Assembly: GCA_037975125.1 (NCBI GenBank)
Contig: CM075853.1
Location: 51,714,458-51,778,457, forward strand
Source: Latrodectus hesperus
Taxonomy: Eukaryota; Arthropoda; Arachnida; Araneae; Theridiidae
Length of the DNA stretch: 64,000 nucleotides
Reading direction: 5' to 3'
Shown: piece by piece, positions 23,868 through 36,838 of the stretch
Numbering within the stretch: position 1 is the first letter of the stretch
How the letters are laid out: each line of letters opens with the position of its first letter
Position numbers and translations under genes: made by a program
Notes under the pieces: model-generated
Told to the model about the DNA's origin: nothing
What the model saw: only the letters and a program-made list of their open reading frames with translations
Databases searched by the model: none

Positions 23868-26800
23868 TTACTTAAAAAGAAAATAGTACTGTATTTATAC
23901 TATAATCGGAAAAGCACTCACATGTAATGCATTAATTGGCTTATGCGAAATAAATTCAAAATACAAATTATGAAATAAGAGAGTTATGTAGATTTTTTCT
24001 TATAGTATGTATGCCCTCCGCTTAATATTTATGAGTTCTCTGTGGTATACGTGAGCCAATCGCCAGTTTATAAAATATTTACAATAACTACTAGAAATTA
24101 TAAATTATGCAGCATAAAACTTTCTAAACAATACTTAAGATTTATGGTGAGTGAGTAACGTCTATTTTTTAGCAAAAATATACAGTTGAAAATAATAATT
24201 CCGTTTTTTAAAACATTGAATAACAAATGATAAGTATTCTTATTGAAAGAACAGTCACAATAACGACTATATATCATAACTGATGAAACTGAGTATATAA
24301 TTTGAATTCGATGTGTTTTATTTTACCCTATACGAACATATAAAATGTTTGTGGAGCATGGTGATAAGATTGTTAAAAGCTCAAAAGATTGTCAAAATCG
24401 AATGAAATTAGAAACTAACGTTTTGTTAACTAATGAAAAATAAGAAATTAAAAATAAATTTGTCGACAAATAAAAAAAGAACAATATTTATGTTGTTTAA
24501 GATAAAATAAAACTAGTTGAAAGGGTTTTCATCATTTAATTACTGAATAATAAAGTATTAGGTAAAATTAAATATGTATTTATTTCACTGGAGAGTCATA
24601 GAAAATGCTCACTATATATAATTTAGGTATTGTGAAACATTCTGTGATAACATGTGAGTAAAATAATTTTTTAATATTGAAAAACTGTAAAAAAGACAAA
24701 CGAAAGAACTTTTCTCTGATTATTATTTACGTGTGTATATGTAGCATGAAAAAAAATTATAAAAAATTCCAATTTTGAATTAAATAATATTAGTTATTAT
24801 GGTTGTGCCTGAAATGTGTAATTCAATATTTTGCAACAAATTAGATGCAGTTGAATATTAAAATGGATATATTTCTGTTGAACTGAAGCAGATGAAACAT
24901 TCTTTTGTTAAATAAATAGCAAATTTTAATATGACATATTTCTGAATCAAAAAATTTATTGTCTTTATATTTATTTTTTTATTCTAAAATTAATTATATA
25001 TCTATAAAATAAATTTGCAATAATAGTATAGTATGAAATACTGTAATACATTTATTGAAAAAATTGTAATACATTTTGTTGATCCTATTTTAAGCGTGTA
25101 GAATAAAAAATATCTATTTCGACGTTTTTAATAAAATTTTATGGAATTAAAGATAGTTTTATTTAATAGATAATTTTTGTAAATCTTAGATTTCACAAAA
25201 AATTAACTAAAGTTTGGTTAAAATTCAGGCAAAGATCAATAACTAATTTTACATAAACTTCAATTCAAGGGAAGATTTAAAAAATATTTTGATTAAAGCT
25301 TTTTGAAAGGTACATCTTTAGTTTTATTTTCGAATGTTATATTAATTTTATTAATAAATGAATTGTTTTCTTAGTAGGTAAAGAAAAAAAGAGATAAATA
25401 ATGCAATAGTTTAATAGCTAAGCAATATATTTTCTAATATCAAACAGTATTTTTATATTATCTTTAATTTTCAACGTAATGCTAAAAATAAATGAAAAAC
25501 TTGACGTTGAAAAATTTCCTTCAAGTTATTTAATAATTTCTAATGGATCGTAATACACTGCTGAAAAAAAATTTAAGATATGTTATTTTCTCAACAATCG
25601 TATAATTGGTAACTCTTTAAACAACAAATAAGTACAAGAGATTAAAAAGGTAAATTATAACGCTTACGAAATTGAGAATGTGAAATTTTTTTCTGTGCCA
25701 TAGAAAACTACATGTTTTTGATAAAAAATATATGCATATATAGCATGATCTGTAGATTCCTTCTGCAAGCGTGGATTAAAGGGAATAGGTAACTTTGGAG
25801 CTTTTCGGAACAATCTCTGAATGTCTGAACAGCATGTCTCAGTTGAATTGGTAGTTTGGAGAGCCATCGTTTGCTTAGAAGCGGATCAAAGATATTTTTT
25901 GTAATAGAAGTATTACATGTTTCATGTCATTTCCAGATTAAGGAATGGATTTTTAGAAACTAATATTTGCCAAAGATGAAGATACGCACTAGGAACACTA
26001 CAGGAACCGCACTAGGAACTTTTAACAGATAGCTCTGGTATCAGATTACAGGTGGTTACCGGTTAGAGAGTTTTAATTCCTGCTGCTAGAAACCAATCTA
26101 CCACGTACTTCTTTTATTTATTCAAAAATTAGTATTTATATGTTTCATTGATGAGGTACCACTGTGCTACCACTGTCGAGCAGGTAGGTACAATGGACTT
26201 TGAAAGAAGGTACTTCGTATGTACGAGGTTAAGCAAGTATATGCTGCTGCTTATTCTCAATTCGCTGAAGTACAATTTCGCTTATGACTTGGCCTTATTG
26301 TCGATTTTACATTGTAGTTTAAAAAAACATCTATCGTGTGTTAGATAAACAACTATGCAATAAAAATTTCCTACATGAAAAAGAACACAATATTACAGTA
26401 ACATTAATGAGTAATAAATTCTTAATTGACATATACCAAATGATGAAACAGTTAAATTGCTAAATTTAATCTATTGACTAAATTAATGGCGGTTTGATTT
26501 ATGGAAAGTTTATATATAATTGAATCATTCATTCATTATTTCGAAATGGAGTTGACGATGAAGATTAACATATTAATTGATAATTCATTTTACGATATGA
26601 TAACTGCGTGAAAGTTAGTTGGTGAATGTTTTTGAATCTTTGAACCAAGCTTTCAAAGTAAAAGTTAGGTATCAATAAGCAAACAGCTGGGACCAGGTTA
26701 ATGAGAGTTTTCATTCCGTTGTTCATGCGAAGTTTAGAAACTTATAGAGAAAGGAAGAAGTTCAGCAGATGGGATGTCTGACCGACATCTCATATGAGTA

Positions 26801-27334
26801 TTGGGTGGAATGGGGTAATGTATAACGTAGTACGTTGGTGAACCCTTTTTTTTAACATATGAGCAAAAGGAGGATTCACTTTTATCAAATATGTTATAAT
26901 GTAAGGTAAGTGTACCATGGCTGGATATAAAATAAATGTGATATAGATTCAGGATAAAATAGTTGGTGAATATTTATGAAAGAAGAGTATGAGTCCATTG
27001 CACTTGTTCTTTTGTGTCCTAATTAATTTGCTAATAATTTCATTAATATTGCTAAAAGAAACATTTCAAATGATATTTTGGACATAGAATGTAAATTATT
27101 TGGATGCTATTATCTGTTGTTACTTCTTTTGAAAGTAATGTGCATTTTAAAATCTTCAAGCCCATCATAGGCCTTAGTCTACTTGACATTGGCTTTCTAG
27201 TGGCGTTTATAGTTTCGGGAAGTTTTTTGAATTTTGCGCATGTATATTGACATATTATCTGAGATGTATATTTTATATATATTGAGATATATATTTCTAT
27301 TGATAGACTCTCTGACCTACATGCTATCAACAAT
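23868..27334. other. AT-rich stretch, nothing recognised
   Basis: About 3.5 kb. Minus-strand frames at 25664-25867 and 27052-27333 and a plus frame at 26148-26348 have no domain I recognise. A short direct repeat, gcactaggaac, occurs twice near 25987-26021. No other structure is supported. Confidence 0.45.
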
Positions 27335-27610
27335 GAAAAGCATAATGTCTCAGTGATCTAGGAATGAAATCCTCAAAACTTTTGTGGCTCTATATGGTGC
27401 AGTAGTCATGGAAAAACTTATTCACATATTAGATAAATCTAAGTCACGTTGTGCTCAACTAATGGAAAGCTATTTTGGTCAAATGGACTACCGTAATTCC
27501 CGGACATGAACCCGATGGAACCCGTTAAAAAATCCTAAAGGAGAGAACTGCTAATCGTTTATAAATCTAGGAAACAATTTAACGAATGAAAAGTGCTCGA
27601 TCATACATTT
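27335..27610 (+). pseudogene. Tc1-type transposase fragment, heavily decayed
   Basis: A relic of the catalytic half of a Tc1 transposase. From 27360 the frame reads RNEILKTFVALYGAVV, matching the usual RDEIL...PYV...GAV block that precedes the second catalytic Asp. That Asp is at 27432 (DKSKSRCAQLMESYFGQMD, where DNARxHxA is usual). After a frame change comes PDMNPMEP with the catalytic Glu codon at 27518-27520, and after another shift LKERTANR from 27535. The Asp-to-Glu distance is shorter than in intact copies, so several codons are lost. I could not find terminal inverted repeats. It is much older than the two complete Tc1 copies. Confidence 0.75.
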
Positions 27611-27811
27611 TCAAGAGTGGATGAGGATATCCGTCTCTCACTGCTATCCTTATTTATTCTATACTTCATAGAAAAGGGGATCTTGTTTTGTGTTGATAAG
27701 AGGAATACATACCCCTTATTTAAAATCATTTTTTGAATGTATAATATGTACAAAATACACATGTATAGTTTATTTACAATAAAAACACCAATAAAATTTA
27801 ATAACATTTAA

Positions 27812-28085
27812 GGGCTCCAGAGTACATCAGGCGACACTGTCTCGACTTTCTACTGGTCATCTACTGGTCACTTGAAGTGTATGATCTTTGAGGACTGTGA
27901 AAGAAAATACCCAATATGCCCCAAGTGCGACAATGCTCCGTTTTGCCCGCAACACATCTTGAAGTGCTTGGGGTTTCTTCATGAGAAGGCTGTGAAAAGT
28001 CCACATCTGCTTTTGGACTTTTTGGCTGTCTTTGATTTCATGGATCTGGTCTAGTGGAACTAGATGGGGATTAGTCCCACCACAA
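27812..28085 (+). pseudogene. LINE polyprotein C-terminal tail (Jockey/I-group type)
   Basis: The last part of a non-LTR retrotransposon ORF2. Upstream text reads QATLSRLSTGH (from 27828). A short duplication of ctactggtca breaks the frame, then it continues HLKCMIFEDCERKYPICPKC. The Cys/His cluster C-x2-C-x8-H-x3-C (CPKC...QHILKC) is intact, and the frame ends LDFLAVFDFMDLV with a stop at 28052-28054. The reverse transcriptase and RNase H domains are absent. A comparable tail with the same spacing and the same MDLV ending is present on the minus strand at 47112. The assignment rests on remembered tails of arthropod LINEs. Confidence 0.75.
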
Positions 28086-28521
28086 CCATAAAATTTAATT
28101 GCTATATCATTGCTTTATTTCCTTTTTTTCATATCTTGCAATACTTATACATAATATATTAATCCTACAGCATTTACTGACCCACACAATTTATATTCAA
28201 AATTAAAATACAACTAATTGTTTTGAACAATGTACGATATTTTCTGAATATCTTGCTTACAAAGCAGAATTAATTATTAAAGTAAAAAAAATCCTTGAAT
28301 GCAATAATCTGTAACTCATATAGCAAAGAATAAACAATTTATAAAAGAGATGGCATATTGCTATAAAATATATAAAACACAGAAGTTTCACATAAAGGTT
28401 TTTTGGAATAGTCTTTAAACTAGTTCAAGAATTTCCGAGAATATTAGGATCGCATAAGATGCATAATATTACTTGCGTGTTTATATATACATCCATACAT
28501 CCGATAAAAGTGTATACAGTT

Positions 28522-28522
28522 A

Positions 28523-28608
<86 letters not shown>
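28522..28608. repeat. (TA)n microsatellite
   Basis: About 87 bp of TA with one C interruption near 28538. Confidence 0.96.
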
Positions 28609-28612
<4 letters not shown>

Positions 28613-29079
28613 TATGTGCTATATATAACAAAATTTTACGTGTTATTGAAAACTTGATGATATGGTAATATTTCAAAAAAGGTTTGATACTGATATTAGA
28701 TTTTACATCACTATAAATCTTATTAAATATTAAAAGTTGATTTTGAATTTTATATTTACTGATTTTAATATTGATTATATAATTGCATTAAAAGGAAATA
28801 TATTTAACTCGTGTAGTTTGGAGTACTTGACGAACTACATTAAATTAATATTTCTCTGAAAACAATTTACACGTTTTGAAGTTTAATTTATTTATTTTTG
28901 TTATTTTAATTTAGTTCTTGAGTAATGGAACTCGTTGATCGAATTCCTTCAATCATATTAAATAATATTCGTGAGTCATCCAATCAATTTTAACAATGTA
29001 AAAATTCTAGACAAAAGACTTGCAATAAATATTTCAAATAAAATGTCTAGTCATATAAATTATGTGCAATAAAACCCGA

Positions 29080-29560
29080 TTCCCTATTCTTTCTCCCTAC
29101 CAAAGCTCAACTTTACTTTTAAATTGTATTAAACCTGGATGCAATTAGCATATAAATGAACCACTGAGAGATTTTATAAGAATTATGGCTCATTTATTTA
29201 TTTGTGTTTTACTTGCTCCACGCATGGTTTTGGTACATTCTGAATGTCAAGGTTAATCAGAGAAAAACCCAACCATCCACTTAATATGCGTCAAGACTTG
29301 AGTCTTTGACATTTAGTTCGAGATGGCAGTCAGAAATCCTTTTTTTTTAAACCACGAGAGTGAAACCGCACCCTCATACTTTTCTGTGTGCTGATGAGCA
29401 ACAGGGTTGAATAGAGTTTAAATGCCTTTCATCTAGACATGCAGTTATTGTTATTTATTTAACCAGACACATTTATACGAATCGGGAATCCCAGTTTGGT
29501 TGTTTGAAAGACGTATTTATCATATGCTGAATACAAAGACACATGATTTACAAATGTGTA
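29080..29560. promoter_or_regulatory. Candidate non-coding regulatory block
   Basis: About 480 bp, GC-richer than its flanks, with no credible frame. It contains an octamer-like and homeodomain-like patch (gatgcaattagcatataaat, near 29139-29158) and a short hairpin, tcaagacttgagtcttga-like, near 29290. Function is inferred from composition only. Confidence 0.2.
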
Positions 29561-30304
29561 GTAAATTTAAATTTTGGAAGTGTTACATACTTTATTTCTT
29601 TCTATCTTCTTCAGAAATATAACATTTGTTTCTAAAAAATTTAAACATTATTTTTATGATAGTTTAAACATGTAATAAAACGGCTTCAGAAAGTCAAGGT
29701 AAATATAGTTAAGATATTCAGAATGATAGAAAATTCATTTTCTTCTTTAATTTTTTTGTAAAGATTCTCAAGATGCAAAGTTGTGAAAATATGCACCGAA
29801 ACAAACAGTTGAGAAAAAATTCTTGTTGGATTCTAATGCTAACTTAGAAAATTTGAAACTTAATTTGGCATCTTTTAATTTGAATTTCTAAATAATATGG
29901 ATGAATTTGCTTTTCTAAATACATCCTTAATGTATTTTAATTTGATTTTTCCTTAACTTATTGAGAATTTTAATGTTTAAGCAATATTTTGATTGGATAG
30001 ATTTTTTACATTAATTTGAATATTGCTTAAGTCTGTAACATATTTTAAGTAGTCAAATTCGAATTCCATGATCAATCAAGTAATCTAAATTTAAATAAGT
30101 AAGAAAAAGTGAAAATGAATACAACTATTTTAATCATATTCATTTTATATTTATCACAAATTTGATTGTTTTACATAAAAAATCTCACCTATTTATAAAT
30201 AGAAATATTTTCCCTTTGACTCAAATTATAAAAAATATTTATTGAATTTTCTTTTTGTTAGAATCTATAATAATTTTGAGAACTATATTTAATAATTTGA
30301 GAAT

Positions 30305-31276
30305 AAGTTAGAACTCCAAAAGATTGTTTTCGGTAACCCCTCTTGCATCATTTCGGATAAAAGTTCTGCATTTACTTCAAACGGTTTCGAAGAATATTGT
30401 TGCCGCGAAGACATCAAACACATTTTTATAACCACCGGTTTACCTAGAGCCAATAATCAAGTAGAGCTCCTTAACTCCAGTATAATTTCTTTTCTGTCCT
30501 AACTGTCGATAGACAACCCAGCAAAATGGTATTTGCATGTTAGTAATGTGCAACAGGTTATAAACTAAACTTTTCACAGAAGTATTGGTACAACACCATT
30601 TAAATTACTGTTTGGTACAAAGATGAAACAAAAATGTGACGCATCTGTTAAACGCAAAATTGCGAACAAATTTCATTAATAATCATGATAACCTTAGAAA
30701 AGAAGCTAAGAAACAAATTTTAAAGGTTCAAAATGAAAAGCGCAAAACCTATAATTTAAGAAGAAAACAAGAAAGAAAATTCAAATTAAATTATATCGTT
30801 GCTATTAAGCGTATACAACAAGGTCCAGGTATCAAGTTAAAACCCAATTATTTAAGCAGCTACAAAATAATGAAAGTTAAAAGCAATGACACATACGATG
30901 TGCAAAAGATTGGTTTTACCGAAGGTCCCCTGATTACCAATACTTGTGCTGAGAACATGAAGTCTTGGCCCGATGTAACTTTAAATGTGCTGTTGGACGA
31001 AAAGAAGACACCGATGACGACCAACTCCTGATATTGAGTTTTTACCAACTGAGTTGCTACTGTTTAATACTAAAACGTTTTATTTCAGACTGTTGCTTTT
31101 TCCTTTGAAAAACAAATTAATAACTGAGATGTGTTCCAGACGTTTCCTTTTGAAGATGGCCAATGACGAGAGTAAAGATGCCGCCATCGATTCTCCAACC
31201 AGATGAAGATGAAGCAGTCCTATACGACGGAATCTCAGATTCGAGGAACAATGACGATGATTTAGACGAGAATTGA
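30305..31276 (+). pseudogene. Gypsy (Ty3)-type pol, integrase C-terminal part, broken
   Basis: The 3' end of a retrotransposon pol gene. The integrase core starts at 30305 (KLELQKIVFGNPSCIISDKS). It carries the second catalytic Asp at 30356 and the catalytic Glu at 30464 (NNQVELLN), with exactly 35 residues between them, the DD35E spacing. Stops at 30500 and 30566 interrupt the frame, which continues WYLHVSNVQQVIN and RSIGTTPFKLLFGT. A shift near 30630 leads to a 131-codon frame (30636-31031) with a basic linker and a QQGPGIKL...NYLSSYKI segment, the GPY/F-like C-terminal module. A last acidic segment (MPPSILQPDEDEA) ends at 31276. Gag, protease and reverse transcriptase are absent, so the copy is 5'-truncated and dead. 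Confidence 0.88.
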
Positions 31277-31367
31277 CAAGATGTGTTAAACGAGCATTGA
31301 AAGCATTGTTTTACTATTTTTATCTTGAACATGTTACTGCTCCTATTTTTATTTCAGGAAATTCTGA

Positions 31368-31650
31368 TGTTAGACGAATGCTGAAATCAGTTATTGTCGA
31401 CAGGATGGCCGATTGTGGGATTAAAAGCGCCATTAGAAGGCCATTCACATTAAGTTCGCCGCCTGACACATAAGGTGGAGGAGAGAGAACGACGAGGAGA
31501 GCCGAGCTGAAGATGTTAAGATGTATAAAGTGATCATTAACTTTGAATTGAACTAAATTGATGTTAGATTATTATTTGATATTCAGTTATAAATATGTAA
31601 ATAGTATTTTCTGGTTATTTCAAAACCATAATTAAATAATTTAAACTTCA
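31368..31650 (+). repeat. Putative 3' long terminal repeat of the Gypsy-like element
   Basis: The segment after pol starts with TGTTAG and could end with CA at 31649-31650 (ttaaacttca). It includes a GC-richer part (31380-31510) and an AT-rich end. Position and terminal TG...CA fit an LTR, but there is no second LTR in the window to compare, and the upstream polypurine tract is weak (caggaaa). Boundaries are inferred. Confidence 0.35.
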
Positions 31651-31724
31651 TCTGCCATTATTCCTAATAATAAAGCTACAGAATCCTTATATTTGTATGT
31701 ATGTATATATATATTCTGATTAAC

Positions 31725-32551
<827 letters not shown>

Positions 32552-32751
32552 TCGTATTAATCTAACTTAGGAACAATAATTAGAAAATCTATCTAGATGT
32601 AATATACAATATCATCAATATAATTTTACTGAGCATTGCATGCTGTTCGAAATTACTTTCCAGGTTTAACATATGTATGTTTGATAAAAATAGTGGATTG
32701 ACTACATAAAGCATGTTTTTATAAAGAAATTAACTAAAATTCTATTGTTGG

Positions 32752-32932
32752 ATCCTAGCAGAACCCACACCCTTAGCGTGAAAGATTTTGGTTGGCGATA
32801 GCTGTGGCTTTGCGCCAATCTTGGTAACCCTACTTCGACACACTAGATATGGTAAACTAAAGTATTTCTGGAATTTTGTTATGTCTTGTCACTTTTTCAG
32901 TTTGTCGACAAGGGTGTGGGTTCTCCTAGGAT
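32752..32932. repeat. 181-bp unit with 23-bp terminal inverted repeats
   Basis: Left arm 32752-32774 starts atcctagcagaacccac; right arm 32910-32932 is its reverse complement with one mismatch (22 of 23). The 135-bp interior is GC-richer than its surroundings and encodes nothing recognised. No clear target duplication is seen at the outer edges. It could be a miniature inverted-repeat transposon, a decayed longer element, or a structured locus. Confidence 0.8.
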
Positions 32933-35090
32933 TTCACCTTCCAATTCAATTTACCATTTTCTGGAAAAAATAATTTAAGGACTTTTGCGCGAAAAAAAAA
33001 TTGTACTAAATTACGTTTTCCGTATATGATTTAGTTAATTTAAAAGCAATTTTGAAGTTAAATTTATAGACTTTCAATTGATTGCCTGATTCTTAATTGG
33101 AAATGAAGACCATAATTGAATATTTTTTAGTTCAGGTTAAGCAAAAATTGACTAAATCTCCCATACACAGTCATTCATGATAATTAAAAAACAATTGGCA
33201 GTTTAAGATTCAGATATAGGAAGTCTTTGCTATTCATGCATTATCATTGAGATAAGCATCACTGACTTTGTCTTGATTATACATAATACAAACATAAAAA
33301 GATAAAAATACTCAATACGAACTTAAGAAAACATATTTTCACTGATTCGAATTAAATATTCGTAAAGTCTTCAACATTCAACTTTATATATTGATAGAGT
33401 TTTATCCGGAAATCACACATCATTTAAATTCCTTGGTGAAGTACAAGAAAATCAATATGAGCAATAGAGAATGTCCCTGATCAAAGCAGCTTAATTTTAT
33501 TATACATCCACATTTTTCAGTAACACTAGATTCGTTGAATTTCTTCTTTTTTTCAGAAGACGCTATAAATAATTACGAAATTAAATGCAATATTCTGTGA
33601 AATAAACACACATCTAAATTGACATTAGTATAGAAAATATTACATTTGTCATCAACGAAAGAAAAGGGGGTACATGATTTTTATGTCATATATTTCCTGT
33701 GCCATAAAGATACCTATTCATGTTCATTGTATATACTCTTGTTTCTATTTTTATAAATTGATTTGAAACAAGTTAAAATACTGAAGCGTTTTATATAACG
33801 TAGAACAAAACAGTTGCATAATCAGTATATCATCAGTCATTCCAATCTACATTTTATTATTTTATAATATAAATTTATGGTCACTGTTTTAATTTCTTGT
33901 ATGAAAAGGATCAAAGAAATTGCGCATTAAGAAACTATGAGTGGCTGTGTATTTTGTAACATTGTTTTTTATATCCCATCTTTTCAAGAATATCTGCGAA
34001 TATTTGCAATTATATTAACCTTAGCATCCTAAAGGTAATAAAATATTTTCTTTTGTATTAGTTTTTGTTTCGCATTTTTCTTCAGAAATAACTCAAATGT
34101 TTTTTTACCAAGAAATTTCAATATTAAATAAAAATATTTCACTATTTTCAATTGCTAATGCTTTAAAGAGCAATACTTAAATAAATTTTAGAAATTTATT
34201 TCCTTATGCAGCCTTTTATTTATCAGAAAACTATGAAACTAATGCTTAAATTAATCAGAATTTTTCTTGCTTATTAAGTGCATTACGGAATTTATATGGT
34301 TCCAAATTTTGCGTTTATAAATTGTCCGTTGATATGAGAGACAAAGTGAGATTTATTTCATTCTTTAATACAAGAACAAGATAAATTTTAATAAATAAAT
34401 AAATGTAATTGTTATCTTTTTATTAATATTCCATGTAACTGAAACAATTTTAAAATTTATCTATTAGATTTTTTTTAAGTATTTTATATCATATAATGCC
34501 ATGGTTACAAATTCATATTTATGAATATTTTTTGTTTGAAATGTTGTTCTCGCCACCTACAGACAAAATACGAAAATAATAATTAACTCTAATAATAGAT
34601 TCATTATAAATATTTTATAGAAATTGTGCTACTTATTGTCAATAATCTGTATAATTTATAAAATTAACCATTAATATATTTCCTAACTAGAAGAGGAGTG
34701 TGTTCTATATAATTTAGAAAATTTATAAAAATAATCCTTATTTCTCTAAATTTTTTTGCTTTAAGCCATTTTATTAGCTGGACAGTAATAAAGCACGCTT
34801 TTAGCAGTTTGTAACTCATGGACAATGAGAGCAATAATTCTTATATAAAACAGCTTCATTATAATTAACTTAATTATAATATCTTTTGTAATATATGTCT
34901 AGTTCAAATTACTAAGTTAAAATTTTAATAAAATTTAATGATTTAATAACTGAACTATATTTTTGCTGCTTAAGATTACAGAAAAATATTTTGAATTAAA
35001 AATATAAGTTATTGCCATCAGAGCACTTGCCAGTAGGGATTTCATATTAAATGCATTATTTATTTAGATATAAAATATACATTTAAATTT

Positions 35091-35203
35091 TTTTTAAAGA
35101 ATTAGGATTAAAAAAATTGTAAAAATTCACCTTTAACTTATTTAAACTTTAACTTTATTAATACGTTTTTAAAGAATTAGGATTAAAAAAATTTAAAAAT
35201 TCA
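35091..35203 (+). repeat. Local direct duplication of about 38 bp
   Basis: Units 35091-35129 and 35166-35203 both read tttttaaagaattaggatta and continue into a poly-A-rich run, with about two differences. Start-to-start distance is 75 bp. Confidence 0.85.
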
Positions 35204-35999
35204 TAATAAAAATATAGTTATAATTCAATATGTTCAATGACTTAATCCAAAATTAAATTTTTGATGAACAAAAAAAAAGTTTTAAAATGTTATAAATCAC
35301 AAGGAATTTTATTAATTACATGTTTCAAGTCTTATATTTGGTGATGGAGTATTTCTTAAAATTTAATAAATAAAATTACAATTCTTTGATTCTTAAAACT
35401 TCTATTTTTACAAGCTTTTTATAAGGAAATGAATCATTGGTAGAGTAAGTTTTGTTTGATGTAAAACATTTTACGAAGTGTAGATATATTAAAAAGATTT
35501 ATTTCTATTTGAAAATAAAAAATATTTTGTGTGGCTATTTCATACAAAAAAATTCCACAACTTGCACTCAAACTGAAAGTTGAATAATGATATCAAGTAA
35601 AAATGATATGAGTGAATATAAGCTTCTCTAAATGTTCGAATACATTCAAACATGCTTTTCGTTATTAAGTGATTTTAAATGTTTGCAATTCGATTACAGA
35701 GAAAATGAATAAAATGCATACACAATTTAAAATTATATTATGAGAAGCAAAATTATAAATTTACAAATAAAGTTTCTAGACAAATTGGTAAAGAAACATC
35801 ACCTTCCTTAAGAAATACCTCATTAGTATTCCTTTCCATATACATATATTGGGAAGTAAAACATTTTATACTGCTTTTTATATTCCCGCATCTGAAACCT
35901 TTTTCAAATAATTTCTTCTTTTTCCTTAATTTAATTGGAAAATGAATTTTCGTTGAGGAAAAGGAAACAGAAATAATAATTTAAACAATGTATTCAGAG

Positions 36000-36620
36000 T
36001 TAAGGACCCAAGGGAGATACTAGTTTCAATTGCACATCAAATAGTTGAACAGCCTCTTGATACACCCACAGTGATGATGCACACACACATTCATACTTTC
36101 TATAATAACTGTTTACAGCAAGGCCAGGGGATTGCATGAATTCGATATCCTTCTGTACTAACGATGAATCGGTTCAAAACATACAAATACCGACCAGTTG
36201 GCTTCAGAACTAATTAAAGGAGGGCATTTTAATTGTCTGTTATTATACACCCACGGGAATTCAGGTCTGCAAGGTTGGGAATAACGTGGGCTACACCTTG
36301 TCAGGTGAATCTCATAACCCTTTCATCTCGTGCCGTGGCCAAAACGGCTTGGTAAAAAAAATGAATAATCCTTCAAGAAAAGCAGCAAGGACCTTCGGTT
36401 TGTGTTAAATGTCGTACAATTGTTTGTTTATTTGATCCGTCTTCTCTTGTTATTGGTTTGGGCGTATCAGAGAAAATTGGAGAGTAGCAGTGGGAAAATC
36501 CCACTTTGTTTTTTGGGGAGTCAAAGAACCTGGTGGAAGAGTAAGTGACCTTGAGTGGGCCGTTTCAGGTTTGCCATTTTTTTATGCAAACGTAATTAGA
36601 GAATCAAATTTTCTCTAAAG
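36000..36620. promoter_or_regulatory. Candidate non-coding regulatory island
   Basis: The most conspicuous GC-richer island without a reading frame. It contains gtgggaaaatcccac at 36490-36504, which resembles a Rel/kappa-B site and also holds two facing gtggga words like Su(H) cores. It also contains tgaccttga at 36546-36554, whose complement tcaaggtca is the extended half-site of FTZ-F1/ERR-type nuclear receptors. There are short GC-rich runs near 36240-36350. An enhancer or other conserved element is plausible but inferred. Confidence 0.28.
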
Positions 36621-36731
36621 TTAGACGAAGTTGTCATAAGTTGCTACTAGGTATATACGTGTAATGAACTGGAGTTAAGTGTCAATTCCTATTACTATTC
36701 TAGCTAAAAAAACTTCCAAATATATTGTAAA

Positions 36732-36749
36732 ATTAATAATAATAATAAT

Positions 36750-36819
<70 letters not shown>

Positions 36820-36838
36820 GTGTGTGTGTGTGTGTGTG
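36732..36838. repeat. Compound microsatellite (AAT)n-(TA)n-(TG)n
   Basis: About seven AAT units (from 36732), then about 64 bp of TA, then ctgtgtgtg...tgtgac ending at 36838. The junctions suggest stepwise growth of adjacent repeats. Confidence 0.95.

Larger units (their letters stand above)
28086..30304. other. AT-rich stretch, no gene recognised
   Basis: Contains a (TA)n array and a GC-richer block at 29080-29560, listed separately. The rest is AT-rich without recognisable features. No 5' part of the Gypsy-like element that begins near 30305 is visible. Confidence 0.45.

Noticed and set aside
25664..25867. 67-codon minus-strand frame with a balanced amino-acid composition
   Set aside because: No domain recognised, another frame over the same bases looks equally plausible, and no splice or start support was seen.
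27052..27333. 93-codon minus-strand frame just left of the Tc1 fragment
   Set aside because: No family resemblance; partly low-complexity Ile/Tyr/Lys text driven by TA-rich sequence.
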